Shown here: one piece after another, positions 34,101-49,100 of the stretch | How positions within the stretch are numbered: position 1 is the first letter of the stretch | Layout: every line of letters starts with the position of its first letter | Assembly (NCBI RefSeq): GCF_023343835.1 | Contig: NC_064442.1 | Span: forward strand, 17,036,501 to 17,100,500 | DNA from: Lagopus muta | Taxonomy: Eukaryota > Chordata > Aves > Galliformes > Phasianidae | DNA length: 64,000 nt | Direction: 5' to 3' | Notes under the pieces: generated by a model | The model's input: only the letters and a program-made list of their open reading frames with translations | What the model was told of the DNA's origin: nothing | Database searches by the model: none | Program-made: the position numbers and the translations under genes

Positions 34101-37100
34101 TATAGTATTATATATATAAATTTTTTTTTTTTTTTATTTTTTTCCAAAAGAAGACCTCCAAAAGCAAAATATTATCCTGCAGAATAAGCTTTCCTTTTTA
34201 TGAATACAAATAGTAATGGATTGGATTCAGCATTTCATGTATTGCAAACTTTCGCACTTTGGTTACACCTATTAGCCACAGGGTAGAAATAATTTTGTGC
34301 ACAATAAAACAGACAATTCACAAAATAACTAAGACCCTGGAGATGGATGTCAGCCCCAAAACACACACAATCATTAATATTTTCACACAAAGCAAAAGCT
34401 GTAAAACATCTGTTACCTGGAAAGCAGGCAGATCAAGAACCGCAAAGCTATTGAAGAAACGTAAACTCTGAATGGCAACCTGGATTGTGTTCTCTGCATA
34501 GCTGTCTTTAGGACTGGCTGTGTTTGGATCTGAAATTGTGCCGTGGAAAAGAACACAGTACAGCATATGCAAGACTCCAACCAGATCCGTAGCCTGAAGA
34601 ACCGCCGTTAGCCCTGTGGGATCCTGACGCGTACTGTCAAATATGTTCCAAGATCTGTCAAAGAAACATTAAACCGTCTGAAAAGAGGAGCAGCACACAC
34701 TTGCCCAGGGTGAAGCAGCTCTAAGGGAAATGTTCGAGCACAAGCAAACTGCTAAAAAGGAAAATAGCCCGATGTCTAACATGTCAAGAATCCACAATAT
34801 TTCCACAACATTATTTCAATAATCCGGGCACGGTCTCTTGCTCTCCTTAATTACAGCGCTGCTATACTCTTTAAATATCCTTCTCCACATCCTGGTGTCT
34901 TTGTTTCCAAACTGGGCTGATGATGCCAATGAGAGACCATGCAGAAGTCGGCCAGCTCTCAGGTCAGAGAGCTGGGGGCGCTTCTGGGGGATCCACGCAG
35001 GCCGCCCCGTCAGCAGCCCACGGCCATCCTTCCTCTCCCCACAGAGAGGTGGGAGCACAGCCCGTGCCTCTCCTGCCTTGGGAACGGGCGGTGGGCATGG
35101 CAGCAGACATGCTGCTGATGAAGCAAAAGCAGTTATCCGGACCAGACAATCTTAATCAAATCGTTCTGCAGGAATCTGAGAATGGAGTGGTTGAGCAGTT
35201 AAGCAAAACACTGCTACTTATTTCCATCAGATGCTGTTATGGAAGACTGTATGGGAGCAAGACAGAAGTCTGAAACGCTTGATGCAAGGAAGTCACAAGT
35301 AGTGAAATCTAAGACTATTGCTACTTTGGACGTTAAATGCAAATACAAAAAGCACACAAAATAATCCAACAAGGTTTCACAAGGTTTCATAAAATCACAG
35401 AACTGCAGGGGTTGGAAGGGACCATCATCAAGTCCAGCCTCTACTAATAATGCAGGTTCCCTGCAGCAGCTCACACAGGTAGGTGTCCAGATGGGTCTTG
35501 AATACCTTTTAGAGAAGAAGATACATAATTAAAGTCCTAATCTGAACTATCATGTGAACCAGCTGAACTTCACTGTGGAAGCACAATAGGTCTGTTTAAG
35601 TATTCACAGGAAACACTGGAATACAACAAGCAGTGACGCTGAATATATGGTGCACCAAGCTTCTATCTTTACCTGATACACTGCGTTTGCATCTTAAAGA
35701 AAATAAAAGAGAAAAAGGAAAAGGGAAAAGAAATGTCAATATCAGAACCAACTATTTTCTTTTTTTCTGTTATTAAGGGAAAATACCACAGGCGATATGA
35801 TACATATTAAAAGATAAAAGGGCAAACTAGGTGAGGGTATCTTTCCCTTTTATAAAAACCAAAAGAAAAGGAAAAGGGAGAACAGAGAATAAGAGACAAG
35901 CTGGAAAGAAGATCTATCTAAAACCATGTGTAACTCTGAAGACAAGAGCTTGGGTTACCACAGAAAGGACTGGACTGGACCCTCAGAGCACTCCTGCTGA
36001 CCAGGATCAGCAAGCTTTCCTTGACCAAAAGAGCTCAATGCAGCCTTTTCAGTACTTGTCTCAGAAGCAGCTCATATCTGTCTGTACACCAACCTGAGTG
36101 AACAGCCTGGCTGTGCACAGCTCACTCTGCTGGCACACATCTGCTTTCATCACTGCTGTCTTATAGCTCCACATTTAGAAAGCAGTTACCTCAGATGAAT
36201 GCTATCACTGTATCAGTTAGGTCACCTGCATAGGGAAAGATTTTATCAGAAATAAGCATGCAGGGGTACCATTTCTTCTAAATGACTTCCTATTTGCAGT
36301 CTGTGCATGGCTGATGTTACTGAAAAGCTTCACGTGCAGCATTCTCTGCTGATATGCCAAGATTTCATTCGTGTCCCAGTCCTACTTCAGCGGTACCTAT
36401 GCTGTGCAAACATCCCATCAAATCACTCTTCACAGTGTCTGAAAGAAGCAACCAGATCTTCAGGTAAGATAAAGAACACAAGGAGGTACCACATCTGCCC
36501 TCCCATCAGCACCTGGGTGCTACGTGGGTGCTCCACCTTTGCCACTCAGCACCACCACCCTGACCACTGCAGACCTCAGCTAGAGCTCTGTGCAGCTGAG
36601 TTCATGCCAGTTTCCAAAACTGGTATGACTATTTAACACTGGCTGCCTTGAACAACCAACTCAGACTCACAAGGATCCTAAAGGGGCTCTGCCACAAACC
36701 CAGCCACAGCAGTGCTTCAGAAGGCCCTGGCACAGCATTTGCTCGGGATACATTCAATAACATTCAAAACACAGCGTAAAGTACAGTCAAATGATTAAAA
36801 TAATGATTTAATGTCACTTACCTCCTGCAAAAGAAGCACAAATGGCTTGTGGTTTGTAACACTCAACAGTCCTAGCATCTATGCTGCAAAGAATGGCACA
36901 AAGAAGAAAGAAAAAAAGGAAAAGTCCTGGAGCTCTAAGTTTGCTTTGGGTGGAGCCACGCTGCACAGCAACTTACAACGTGAAACTCCTTCTTCCACCG
37001 CTGGAAGCTGCAGGGTCCTCAGGTGAGTGCACCAGACTGCAGCGAGCAGCGGGGAACAGGCAGCAGGCCTGCTGCACCAGGAGGGCAGTCAGCAGCTCAG

Positions 37101-40100
37101 GGCCACCTCCGTGCACTCCCAGGACGTGTGCTGTGTCTGAGCTGCTCGCTGCTGCCCACCAAGAGGCACTGCTGGCTGCCCAACTATGCACTCGGCAGCC
37201 AGAGCGTGCCAACCGCTGCAACAGGCAGGCTGTTTGTTTCCACAGCATCACATGAGCACGGCTCCCTCTGCAACCAGTATTTTATTTCCATCTTAGCTTC
37301 AACCACCGTAGCAAACAGAAAAACTATCAGCTGAAAAACAGTCGTGTTCAAACGACAGCCCCAAATTCATTGCTGTACATGACACCTCCCGCAGCTTTTT
37401 GTGACTCTGTGCAACGAGGAGGATGTCTGATTCTACCCAAGGTTAAAGTTAGCTTGCTTTCAGCTCACACTCCATCATTACATTTAAACAACTCCATATG
37501 AGAAAGCTTATAGAGCTGGATGAAATCCTTTTGCCATTTTGAGCAGTGAATGAATCAAAATATACATAAAAAAGTCAATTGTAAAAATGACTTGAAATGC
37601 ACGCTCTCTTTTTTTCGCCCCCCTACCCCCCCAGAAGAGACCAAGGATTTCACAGTCCCACCGCAGGACAAAGCTGTTAAAAAAAGTCATTTTGTCTGTG
37701 AGGTTTGGTGGGCTGAAGGAACTGTTGAAAATGTTTATTTTTGATTTTGCCTGTATTACAGTTAATTTGTGTATGAACAGGCTACCGGCTCCTGTTGGTT
37801 TTAACTGTCAGTTATAATCACTTTAAGCCTAAATGTTTACAATAAAAAGGTAAAAGACGTTATTCATACCGGTTGCGGGCTTTAAAGCAGAAAAAAACAC
37901 ATGTGAGATGTGGGAAAATGGAAGGCGAAGCTTTGTGTGTGCTGCTTTGAGCTGCTCTGGTCAAGCCCATAAAACAGCGGATTCCATACGTTTAGCAGAT
38001 TTTAAAAACCCTTTTAGTCCACCTCAAATGTAAGCCCAAGGAAAGCTCTGATAACTGGCAGCTTACAGGCCGAGAGGAAGGGAAACAAACAAAACCCACA
38101 GCAGTAAGAGGGGACTCTGTCACACAGGAAACTGAAGTCTGTATGTAACTAAAGCTGTGAGTCCTACGGAGGCATCTCCTTTTGATTATCCTATTTAAAG
38201 AAGCCCACACGTTAACCGTGTTGCTAAGGGCTGCCAAAGTAAAGCAGAATGGACAGCCCCCCCCAGTTGCTCACCAAAGGGAAGACTTACAGGACTTTTT
38301 TTTTCCTTTTTCTTTTCTTTCTTTTGTTTTTTTTATTCTTTTCCACTGGCTATTCTAGGCTGGGGAAAGGGAAAGGAAAGGCTTCCAAACTTTTACCAAG
38401 TCTCTATATTTAGCACAGAAAAAACAGGCAAATATTTATATTAGGGTCTAACAACCTGTGGGAGTAAAATAAAGGCAAAAATACAACAAAAATTAAGTGC
38501 AGGACGTTTCATGATGGGCTGCCATTACGATTATCAGATTCTGCCACAAGAGACTTCTCCCCCATTGGCAGAGGGTTCACGATTTACAAAAAAGGTTTAA
38601 GAATTAAAAAGCATGGATATATGCATCCCAGCAAAGAGATATTAAACAGTGGTACTGCACTGCTTAAAGTACACCACTATTTATTAAAAACAGGAATTTA
38701 ATGCAGCTTGATGAGAAACAGCAGACTCTGCAGAGCAAGTATAAAACTACAACTTCTCCAAACTTCAATATGAGCAAACTGTTTATATCTGAAAATATAT
38801 TGTTTTAAAAACGGACTGAGCTAACAAGCAGACAAGCCCCTCTAAGGGTATACATTATAATGTTTGTATATTTGAAATATATACTCCTGATTAAAAACAG
38901 GGAGCCAAATGGAAACATGAGTTTTCAAGAGGCTTAGAATATGTTTGTTTTTTCTAATATTAGGATTTAAAAACCATCATCTGTACTTTCTCCTTCTACA
39001 TTCTATTACTGAGAGAGAAACGTCAAAAAAAGAGGCAAAACAATAATAAAATAGCTATAAGGAGGACTTAGCACCTGCCAAACCTTATTATAAATCCCAT
39101 TATCAAGCCACAAATCATTGCGTTGTTCAATAGGTGGTCTGAAAGTCTGCAGTAATTTCCAGAAGAAATTTCAATTAGTTTGCAGTCCTTGCTGCATTTG
39201 CTGTCTGCTGGAAGCAGTGAGAAGCACACCCAGAATTCAAACAGACTTGCATATGATTTGCTATCCAGCAGCCAAAACAAGCATTATCTTAATTACTGTA
39301 ATAAAACTGGAAAGAAACTAGCCCACTTCCTTGCATGTCTGTGACGTGACAGTCGCTGTGTTCCTGGACCAAGCCCTATATATCTGCAGCTTTCTGCTGC
39401 CGCAGCTCGTACACCAGATCCATCAGCTGCTGCCTTGGATTTAGATGCACCTCAGCACTGCTCTGGGATAGCACACGATGCTAACAACTTTGCTACTGCG
39501 TTGCTAAGACATGCCATTTTGCTGTGCTGCTTAGGGAGCTTGTACGCGTTGGCTGTGCCATGAAAGTGGCAGAACTTGGTCCAAGTTGCCATCCCAGGAA
39601 GCTTCTTGATTTGAGGATCTCTCCATGCACAATTCATTGCCCTCATGGTGTCTGTTACTGTCAGCTTGCTGTGCTGCTCTTAGAGAGAGCATTCCCTCGC
39701 AGTAGTTATTATTATTATGGATTGACCCTTACACTCAGCCACTGCTGCTATTTTTCTGCTGTTGTTTGCATTCAATCTGTAGCTTACTGTTTCATTAAGA
39801 GCTCTCACACAACAGGTCAGTCTGTCTACTGGTAGTTCCATGAATTCTTGACTTGATTGTGATTTCTGCCTTACCAGTGTGCAGCATCACGTACCACAGC
39901 AACACAATGCCCTGGGTGGAAGTGTCAGCACATATTACTGATGGCCACAGGTGAAAGGAGACATTGGCAACAGTCCTCCAGAGTAAAAACTGAACAGCTG
40001 GGACACAAGTCTTATTTCCAGTCATTTTCAGGGGAAGGAGGGGTAAAATCTGATGAAGGCTGGGAGTACAGGAAGGGACAGAACATAAACAAGACCCTTG

Positions 40101-43100
40101 CTATGAGGGGAAAGACCTACAACATACTCTGCTGCTCAGTTTTCGCTCCAATTTTTTGGGAATGGTCAGCCAGGCCAGCATGGCAATATTTTTGTTCATG
40201 TTCCCCATGTTCTCTGCTTGTTTACTGCTATACTGACAAAGCAAGCATGCTACCATGTGTGTATGCAGGACTCAGGACCCACATATAAGCCTAGTAGTGC
40301 AGAGGTACAATGAAGAACTCCTCTAGGACACAAGGCCACCATCCTAACCACTGCTACTGTTCATCTGCAATTGAACACAGACTGCAAGGCAGATCTGAAA
40401 GTCTACACATACCACTCTTACTATGCATTCAGTCAACTTAATGTTTTGCTCAGCTTCATTTTAATAAAGACATCTTTCTTTATTCTTAATGGTAAGCAGA
40501 AAAGAGCTAAGCATCATCATGGCCACAATTTTTAAGTCTTAGTGTCAAATGTAATGTTTATCTTTTGCTCAGCAAACAGATATTGCTAACCAGACATGCT
40601 GCACTTTCACGATACTGAGAGACAATGCCTTATTTTCATCTCTCATACACCTTCAATAGTTATCAAAACAAGGCTCCCTTGGGTTCAAAGTTACTAATGT
40701 TTTCAATAAGTGATCTTCTATACACACTACAGTGTTTAGAAAACACCATCAAACTCACTGCAAAACTTCAGCTGAAAGAGTCACTCTAGCATTTATAAGT
40801 CAGTACCAAAAATTCACGCTTGAAAAGATCAATATAAAAGTTAAATCTTTTTAAAGACCTTGACCACAAATGAAAAGAAAATCCTCCTCTTACTACGAGC
40901 TTATAACATACGTTCAGAATGGATTCCCTCATTTCAATAACTTTTTATGATGCTAAAATTGAGAATCCTGCACTTTTATGTTTCTACATTACTAAGATTT
41001 TCCTTTACTGTATCTTACACCATGATTTTGAATTATTTTTTTTTAAAGTCTACCAGGCAAATAAAAATGTATTGTAGCTTATGTCTCAACATTTTATCTT
41101 TTACTTCATTCAATGTTTAACATTTCATGCTGACATACATATCTGCAATTTGAAGATATTCTCCAATCACTGTTATTGATGTAATGTTTCCTAAAACCAA
41201 TCCAACATGGAGATCTCCATGAATTAATGGAGAGAGAAACAGAACAGTGAAGGTCCTGATTCCTTTAAAATAAGGAGGAGGACTGCCTGTCACAAAGGTC
41301 CTGATCAAGATCTGCAGGTGGGCCCTGACAGAACAGCTTGCTACAAAGCCAGTATCCAAGCAAACACCGGGTCTAGATTTAGAGTTTGGTTTAGAAACAT
41401 CTTGCTCAATTGTGGATGGTTTTGAAGTAAGTCCTGTAGAGAAGACAGGAAAGTCCACATTAACAGCACTTCCTACATCTGAGCTCCAGAAATGTGCACT
41501 TCATATCCTGAGGACAGGCTCTGTTAATTGTTTAGAACATGTTACAGTGTTCAACTTCTAGCCCTCTGGGAATAGCCCTGGTTAGAGCTGCAGCAGGGAC
41601 CCTTCCAGCAGCCTGGTGCTGTCTGAACCCAGCAAGGAAGGCTACCCAGCATTTGGCCAGCTCATGAGTTCCAGCTCACGAAGGATTTCATTGCTGCAGG
41701 GCTGTGGAAGATTTGACATCCTGGTGGTCCTGGTTCAAGCACCTTCCTTATGACCAAGTCCTGCCAGCTTCCCACTGTGCCCACTCTAAAAACTGCATGC
41801 AGCACGAAGAGCACATACAGCCTAACGCATTGAGCACAGAATCACATTTTATGTAAGAACCAACACAGGCTGCTGTTTTTATCAGAAAAACAAAATAAGC
41901 AACATGCTTCCACCATCATCATCAAGGGGCTCCATTAAGTTCCTTACCTCGAGAAATCCCTTTAGGAGATGAATCTCAAATTGCTCTTGCAACAATGGGG
42001 AAAGCCTGGAACACTAATACCTGTTCTTCAAAACTTTCTGTGCTACAGTGATACAGAAGTGATACTACTTACCAGATTTTCCTTTTTTTTCCTCTGGATA
42101 AAAACTCCAAATGCATTAAGAACAGGGTGGTTAGTTTGGTGCTTAGGCATGGAGAATCAGGAATACTGGATTCTGACAGAACAGGACGCCCTGCTTCCTA
42201 CTGCTGGTTAGCACAAATGAAAGAGCCATCTGTATTTCTCACAAAGAGAGGCTGCCTTTAGTGCTGCAGATCACGTATCACACAAAATGTATTACAGCAT
42301 TGTGACATATTTAAGAATTCAATAAATTTGAACTCTGTTTCTGCCATCTTGATGTGTGTTTGGCGGCAGCTTTTTCCATTAAAATCACCTTGAATATTAA
42401 GGGACTCCTTGTGCACGTTATGTAACATGGCAGAATCACACTGCATTCTGTTCTTCAACAGGAGCATGCTGAGGTGACTAAAGGCATTTAAACTGCCTGT
42501 CTGATCAGTTATAGCATAACTTTTATCTCAAAGTGAAAGACAGCAGTTTCAGAATCCGCAAGTTCATTTCTCTCATTTCTTTTCATGCTCAAAGGAACAA
42601 TCTAACAAGAAAACTGACAACAATCAGCACCTTTGGATAAACTCACCAGCACTGCTGTTTATAAGATCAGATACTTCTCGGTGTGACTGAAGAAAAATGC
42701 TCAACTCTCCAAAATTCATATTTTGCTACAGAACACAGAAGTACTTGCATAGCACAATACTTCATTACTTTGGGAGCAAATATCTTTTGTGTGTTGGGTG
42801 AGACATACGCCCGCTTCAGAGATGGCACATATAATATTACTCCGACTCACAGCTAGAATCATTATTCCACTAAGAGAAAGGTGAATTTTTTCAGTACACG
42901 TTTCACTTTTGGCAGCGCTGTCCTGGAATGTAAAATGCCAAGTTGGCAGCTTTCATACAGGGAAATTTCAGTAAGTTGGGATGGTCTCTTTGGGCTCATA
43001 TTTCTTGCAGTTCTTTTTCCATGTGCCCGTGTGTCCTGGAGTTACCAGCAACAGCTCTCACCTGCAGCCCTGCTTAATTTATGTTTTCTTAACTCTTGCT

Positions 43101-46100
43101 CTTCAACATTAGCATCCCTTCAGGCATTCACTGTCAAGTTCTGGCAGCACTGTCTTACCCTGAAACACGCAGCAGTCTAATGGCTGTAGGTTTTAGCACG
43201 TGGCCCCTGAAGCTCTGAAATTTTGACTTTGACACTTGGGCCATCTGAGGATGCAGACAGAGCAGTCTGGATTTGCCAGAAGAGATATGCCACATGCTCA
43301 TCCCCCTCAGCCCCAGTTAGGTTGCAGAAATAAGCATTTTACATTAGAAAAATCCCCTGACAGATCCAATAATACTTTACATAAATATAATTCCCTTACT
43401 GATAACAGTATCTTAAAGAACAAGAACTGAATTCGGCTATCTAAAAGACAAAATCAATTAAGAGTTGATTTCAGCTGATAGTAAAATACTTCAAGTCCTT
43501 AGTACTGTATGCTTAAGTTCAGCAGTGATAAAACCCTCTTTGTAATGATGAGTGAAGGGATGCAGCTTGCAGTTCTGATAAACGATCTACAAGAATTGAG
43601 ACTCAGTGCAGGCAACTAATTATGGTGAAAGGGTGAGCAGAGCTTCTCTACCAGCCTTCACTGTGTCACTAAGGACTGGTGCCCCTTAACAACCTTACCT
43701 CAGCGCTCGCTTACTACCACAGATGCAGTGTTGGCTAAAGGTTCTGCTGGCTGCTGCCTGGAGAACATAACAGAGGTGACAGACCAAGTGTACCTACCTT
43801 CCACTGACAGCAAAGCAGAGCTGACATATTCCATGCAACAGCGCTGTGGCATTTTGTAGAAAAGTTGCTATTTTTGGATTCTCATCAACAGGGCCTTGAA
43901 CGGACAGGAAACAGCAGCACAACTTGTCTATCAATCCTATGTTCACCACGTAACTGGAAACAGATGAAAAACTGTATTAAAAAATAGCCCTGTGACAGTT
44001 TTGATGACTTTACAAAGAACGGAATTTCTGCTTCTCTGCTATCAAACCATATAAAATACAGTTTGTGGCTTCTTAAAGGGTTCAATAGAGCAGTTCAAAT
44101 TACAACAACTTCATGTCTGGAGCTCTGTAACTATCAGTAGTTCTTGTTAAGATAACTGTCTGTTGCACGATAATTTGTATTATACTGTACAAAGAAAGAT
44201 GAATTAAGTGTTTATTTTACCAAACTGCTAGAGGACAATGGAATTTTGCCATAGTTAAATGATTTATAACAGTCTTGATAGCTCTGCAGCAGCACAATTT
44301 CTCTTTAGCATGAAGAGACAAACTTCGTAGAACACACAAGTTCAAGATGACAATGATGTTACCCAGATAACCTTTTATTGCAATACGTATATCATAACAA
44401 CCACTGCACAGCTTTTTGCTTCTTTTCCCCCCCTTTTTTTTTTAAACTTATGTGCAACAATTAAGAGACTACAAGAACATGCAGGTTACAACCTCCTGCT
44501 ATCAGGAAGCCTCATCAGGAACTCAACCAGGACTCAATGCAGAGAAAACCAGGCTAATGACTTTTTTTAAGCCAAAAGGCTACTTTTTTTTGTTTGCTTT
44601 TATCAGACACGAGTGGATCACATCACCATCCTCCCTATTGCTGAGGATTCTTAGAGTTTTTAAGAGCTTGGAAACTCTCACCAAAAACCTTTCTGTTAGC
44701 TCCTGCACGCTAACACCAACCTGCCTGTCTGCACCAGTTTCTGTCACACTTCAATCATTATCAATTCCAATTGAACTGTGCAGACTGGCTTCTTTTTCCA
44801 CATCATTTTACTGCTATCACTTAACTTTACGTACTTCCCCCTTTTACCACAAACATGCAGTTTCTCAGACTTGATCTCTTTGGTTCACTCTCCTACGTCA
44901 GGTCAGCTTTGTTTGTGGAGATGAACTTCCAGCTTCAATCAACTCCTTGGTCTTTTTCCTCTGTTTTCTTGGTACTTTCCCCTGCTCTACTCATACCAAC
45001 TGGAAGAAACCTCTGGTCAAAATCAGAATTGTTGCAACATTCTGTGACACAGCCTGACTTAGGAAATGAAATTGCTTTCGGACACCATCACCTCATTCAC
45101 TATTTTTACACTGATAGTCAGCCCTAAGCCATACAATTTCTATCATTATTCCATCCCATCAGCTGTTCTGCCTACCTGCTTGTCAAGCCCACTTGTTAGA
45201 GATCATGCCATAGAGTGAGGCTGAAGATGGGAACAGCACTACGTATGTTTCTACAACACCAAGTGCATCTTGACTTGACTGAAGTGTGAAACATTATTAA
45301 ATAATGATGACTGCAGCAAAAAAAAAAAAACCCAAACAAACAAACCTGTTTCTAGTAAATAATTAATATTGATTAGATAACAACTGCCTCAGGACCTGGA
45401 TAAATATCTATTAAAGTAATTTCTTCCCCTATCTTGCAGTATGATTTTGAAAAATTAGGGACTATTAAGATTGGGGAAGAAAGTCTCCATGTTTCAGACA
45501 GCCTTCCTGCCCAAAGACTAACCTCTCCTCAGGGCCAGAAGCTAGACTTTCTGCCAAAGCTTAACCTGCTGACATAAAGATTGTGGAAAGTAATTAAGAA
45601 TAAAAATACATTGTGTATAAAGCAAGATGTCAGACTGCAATAATGAAAGACTGATCTGCTGAAATATAGCAGTGAATAACACCTAGGGATGCATAAAGGT
45701 TATTAGTTGCAAACTAATTGCTCCGGTCAGTTTGATTTGTCTGCTCTGTTTAGCAACATGAGAGGCTACCAGCATGTTTTCCTGCAGATTTTGATCTAAG
45801 CACCCCATTTCATCACACAAGTGATAAACAAGCTCTCCAGTATTAGCAGAGTAATTCCAGGAACAGAGCTGGATGTTAGATACATCACAGTTGCAGAGAA
45901 ATGCTGAGTGCAGGAAATCTCACCATGATATAGGAAGGAAGAGGAAGAAGGAGAAAATAAAGCACAGCTAATACTGATAGATGATTACTCACTAAAAGAC
46001 AGAAGTACTCTGGGCAACACACTCTTTTTGGTTTTTTTTCCCTAGAAGGAATGTCTGACCGACATCTACAAGAGGTGTTGTCACCTTCCTTTACACCCAC

Positions 46101-49100
46101 ACCTGGATACCAAAGGGTGTCAGCAGCTGCTTGTTTCAGCAGAGAAGAAATAGATGAGTTTTCAGTCTACTGGAACTATTCTTTAGGGTCATCTGGAGAC
46201 AATGAAAGGACAAATGAAGCACTCCCTCCCTTGAAGCTGAGCGTGCAGACAAGTGGAATGTCAAAGCTCTAATCTAACGTCTCCATCTCTCACTCTTTTC
46301 GCCCATGGGAGTACAGCTCCAGTAACTTGGTTATCCTTCTGACTGTGTGCAAACACCTGTTGCTTATGTGTCAGGTCTATTTTTCCCAAACAGGAAAAAA
46401 AATAAAAAGTAAAAAATTATTCCCTCTTTCTTTCCAAATCTTCCTAAAACTCATTTAGTCAACTCCACGAGGGCACATGATAGAATGACCTGGAGGTGAA
46501 AGGTTCTCATTAATAATATAAATTTGTCTGGTTTTGACTAGTTTGAAATGCCCACTCTCTTTTTTCCTAATTGCAGCATTACCTTGTCATCGTGCCTTTC
46601 TTTCTCCATTTATAACCAGATCCCTTAAAGTGCCTCAGGTGAAGGACCTGGCTGGATTCTCATGTATCTTCTTAGCTTAAGGGTGTATCTGTGCTCAGCC
46701 CAGCCAGTGTCAGATGTCTGCTCAGCACAAATATCAATAAGCAGACCTCCCACCCTCCCATTCCTAAACGAGAAGAATACAACATCCTGAAATTTCACAC
46801 TCTTTCAAAACCTGTTTGGGGAGAAGGTGGGTTACATGAGAACAATTAACTTCTAGAGGTCACCGGTACCTATGGCAACTATTTGTTTTGCTTTCCTCCT
46901 CCAGCTATCTGGCTTTGTGTCCATCAGCATCGTATCAGACTTGGAGAAGTGGGAAGATGTGCAGATGCTCGCTGTGCCAGTTTCAGTAGCATACCATTAG
47001 CATTTCATCCCTCACGGCGATGTGCTGGTGACATAATTAACTAGTGAAACTACACACCTTTAGCAAACAATATAGTTTAGGATAATCAGTTTCTCATTTC
47101 AATTAAAAGACATTAAAGGCAAGCAGAAGGATCCTTCTTTAGCTTTACAGCACTTATACCTCTTAATAAAATAAAAACAAGACCTAAAACACACAACCAC
47201 AAATTAGATTGAAAGAGAAAAAGAATGATCTGTTGGGTTAACGGTGACACAGACACAATGAATGGGAGCTTCATCTGAAGCTGCTGTGAGCATTTAAGCC
47301 TTCATAAGGCTGGATGTAACCACAGGACTTTAAAGCTGTGATACACGGATCATCAGGAGAGAGAATACAGGCAACCTTAGAAATGCATTCTGAGTATCTG
47401 CTAGCAAGTACAGGGCATTTTAAGAGTTATCAGAATAACTATTCTTTAATCCACCAAAGATTACAGAAGGGTACTGTCAGTTGGTGGAATCTGGTGCCAC
47501 ATGAAGTCATTCAGTTCAGCAATGCGGTGAGGTGAAAAATAAATCAGTTGGCTAATCATACAGCTCTGGGGTATCTAAGTCATGCTTACAATCAACATCT
47601 TAAGGCAGTATATTAGACTGCATAAAAGAAATGTAATTCGTTGGTGTAAGATCATCAAGTGTAAGTACCAGAACAGAAAACTTTCATGGTGGTCAGATTT
47701 GTGAAAAGCATCAGCTATGTCTCAGATTTTTTTTACTTTCCTCAAACGCATTTACTCAAAATGCTTATGAAAGAAATGAGATTTCTCATTCAACAGAACA
47801 GATTGGCACCACATTAAAGAGAGAGATGAAAGAGGAAATAAAAATTACATACATTATAGAATCAAGCAAAAGCTGACAAAATGTCTTAAGGCTTAGCAAC
47901 TGAGAGAAACAGAATTCAGGAGAATAAGCACGAAGAATAAGCATCCAGAGGAGTGTGCAAAACCTCTGCGCAACTGGTGAGAAAGGAATATGGGTTTGTT
48001 CATACAGTACTTGAAGAGTGCAACACCTGAAACCTTCCCAGACACGAAGGAGTTCATTTTTGTAACGTCCCTGTATTCCGAGGAGCTGGTATGAGCTGCA
48101 TTTTCCTTGACAGAAACAGAAGCATGGACACATAAATCCACTTACGTCTTATTTTGTGTATTCGATCTGAGAGACCTATGCTCCTGTTTTAACGGTATTT
48201 GGCATTACATAGCACATTATATACTCTAAAGTAAAGCTCCCACTGACTTGCTGTTCAATGTGCTCAGCACTGTTGTAAATCAAACCCAGCTTTCAAGCTA
48301 GGACTCAAATTAATGACCGCCTATAAGAAGTCCAAGTGATGTTGTGTAGCACTGCCTAGGAATGCTATGTCACAGCAAGGACCTCAATCCTGTTCTTAAA
48401 CTCAGCCTTCTGATGGCCAAACAGAAGTCTATGCTCTTCCTTTCTACCACTGTTAGCCTGTCTGCTGGGTACCTTCCCATGTTTGCAACAAAAAAAGCAG
48501 TGGTTCTAAAAAGTCTGTCTCCTTAATTACATATAAGTTTTCTCCTCCTCAAAATCACAGAACAAAAATAGAAGGAAAAGCCATGTTCTGAGGTCTACCT
48601 GAGAAGTAGCACCTAAAAACTTGTCTCACTGTTAACCTAATAACAGACAGTTTCTCTACCTGCAAAGCCTGGGGGAATTTCCTTTTCAAATCAGGCAGAT
48701 CATGATTGAAACACATCAGAATTCTCCAGAAAGTAAGCAGATACGTTTTATGAACGTTTCACTTCCAAATTTTAACACATCAAATCAGGCAGTTACCACG
48801 AGGACGCTCAGCCACAACTTACATTCAAGCCATTTTACCAAAGACCTAGAATGTTTCAAGCAAAAAATGACTGAAGGAATGTCTTTCCCCTTATCCTGCT
48901 AATAGAACTTACAGAGTTATTTTGATCAAAATTTTACCCACAGCATATATACATATAATATACAATATATATATAAGCATATAGAAAGGAAAGCTGCTAC
49001 TAAAATACAGCTATGTTATAAGAGTTGAAGTCAAATTATAGAAGTTATTGGGTGATCTTTACAAGAGAAAGTGTTTATTGTATAGAAAAGTTCTGTGAAT

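Noticed and set aside
44452-44874. 140-codon plus-strand ORF
   Set aside because: Ser/Leu/Thr-rich translation of AT-rich intron; no homology recognised.
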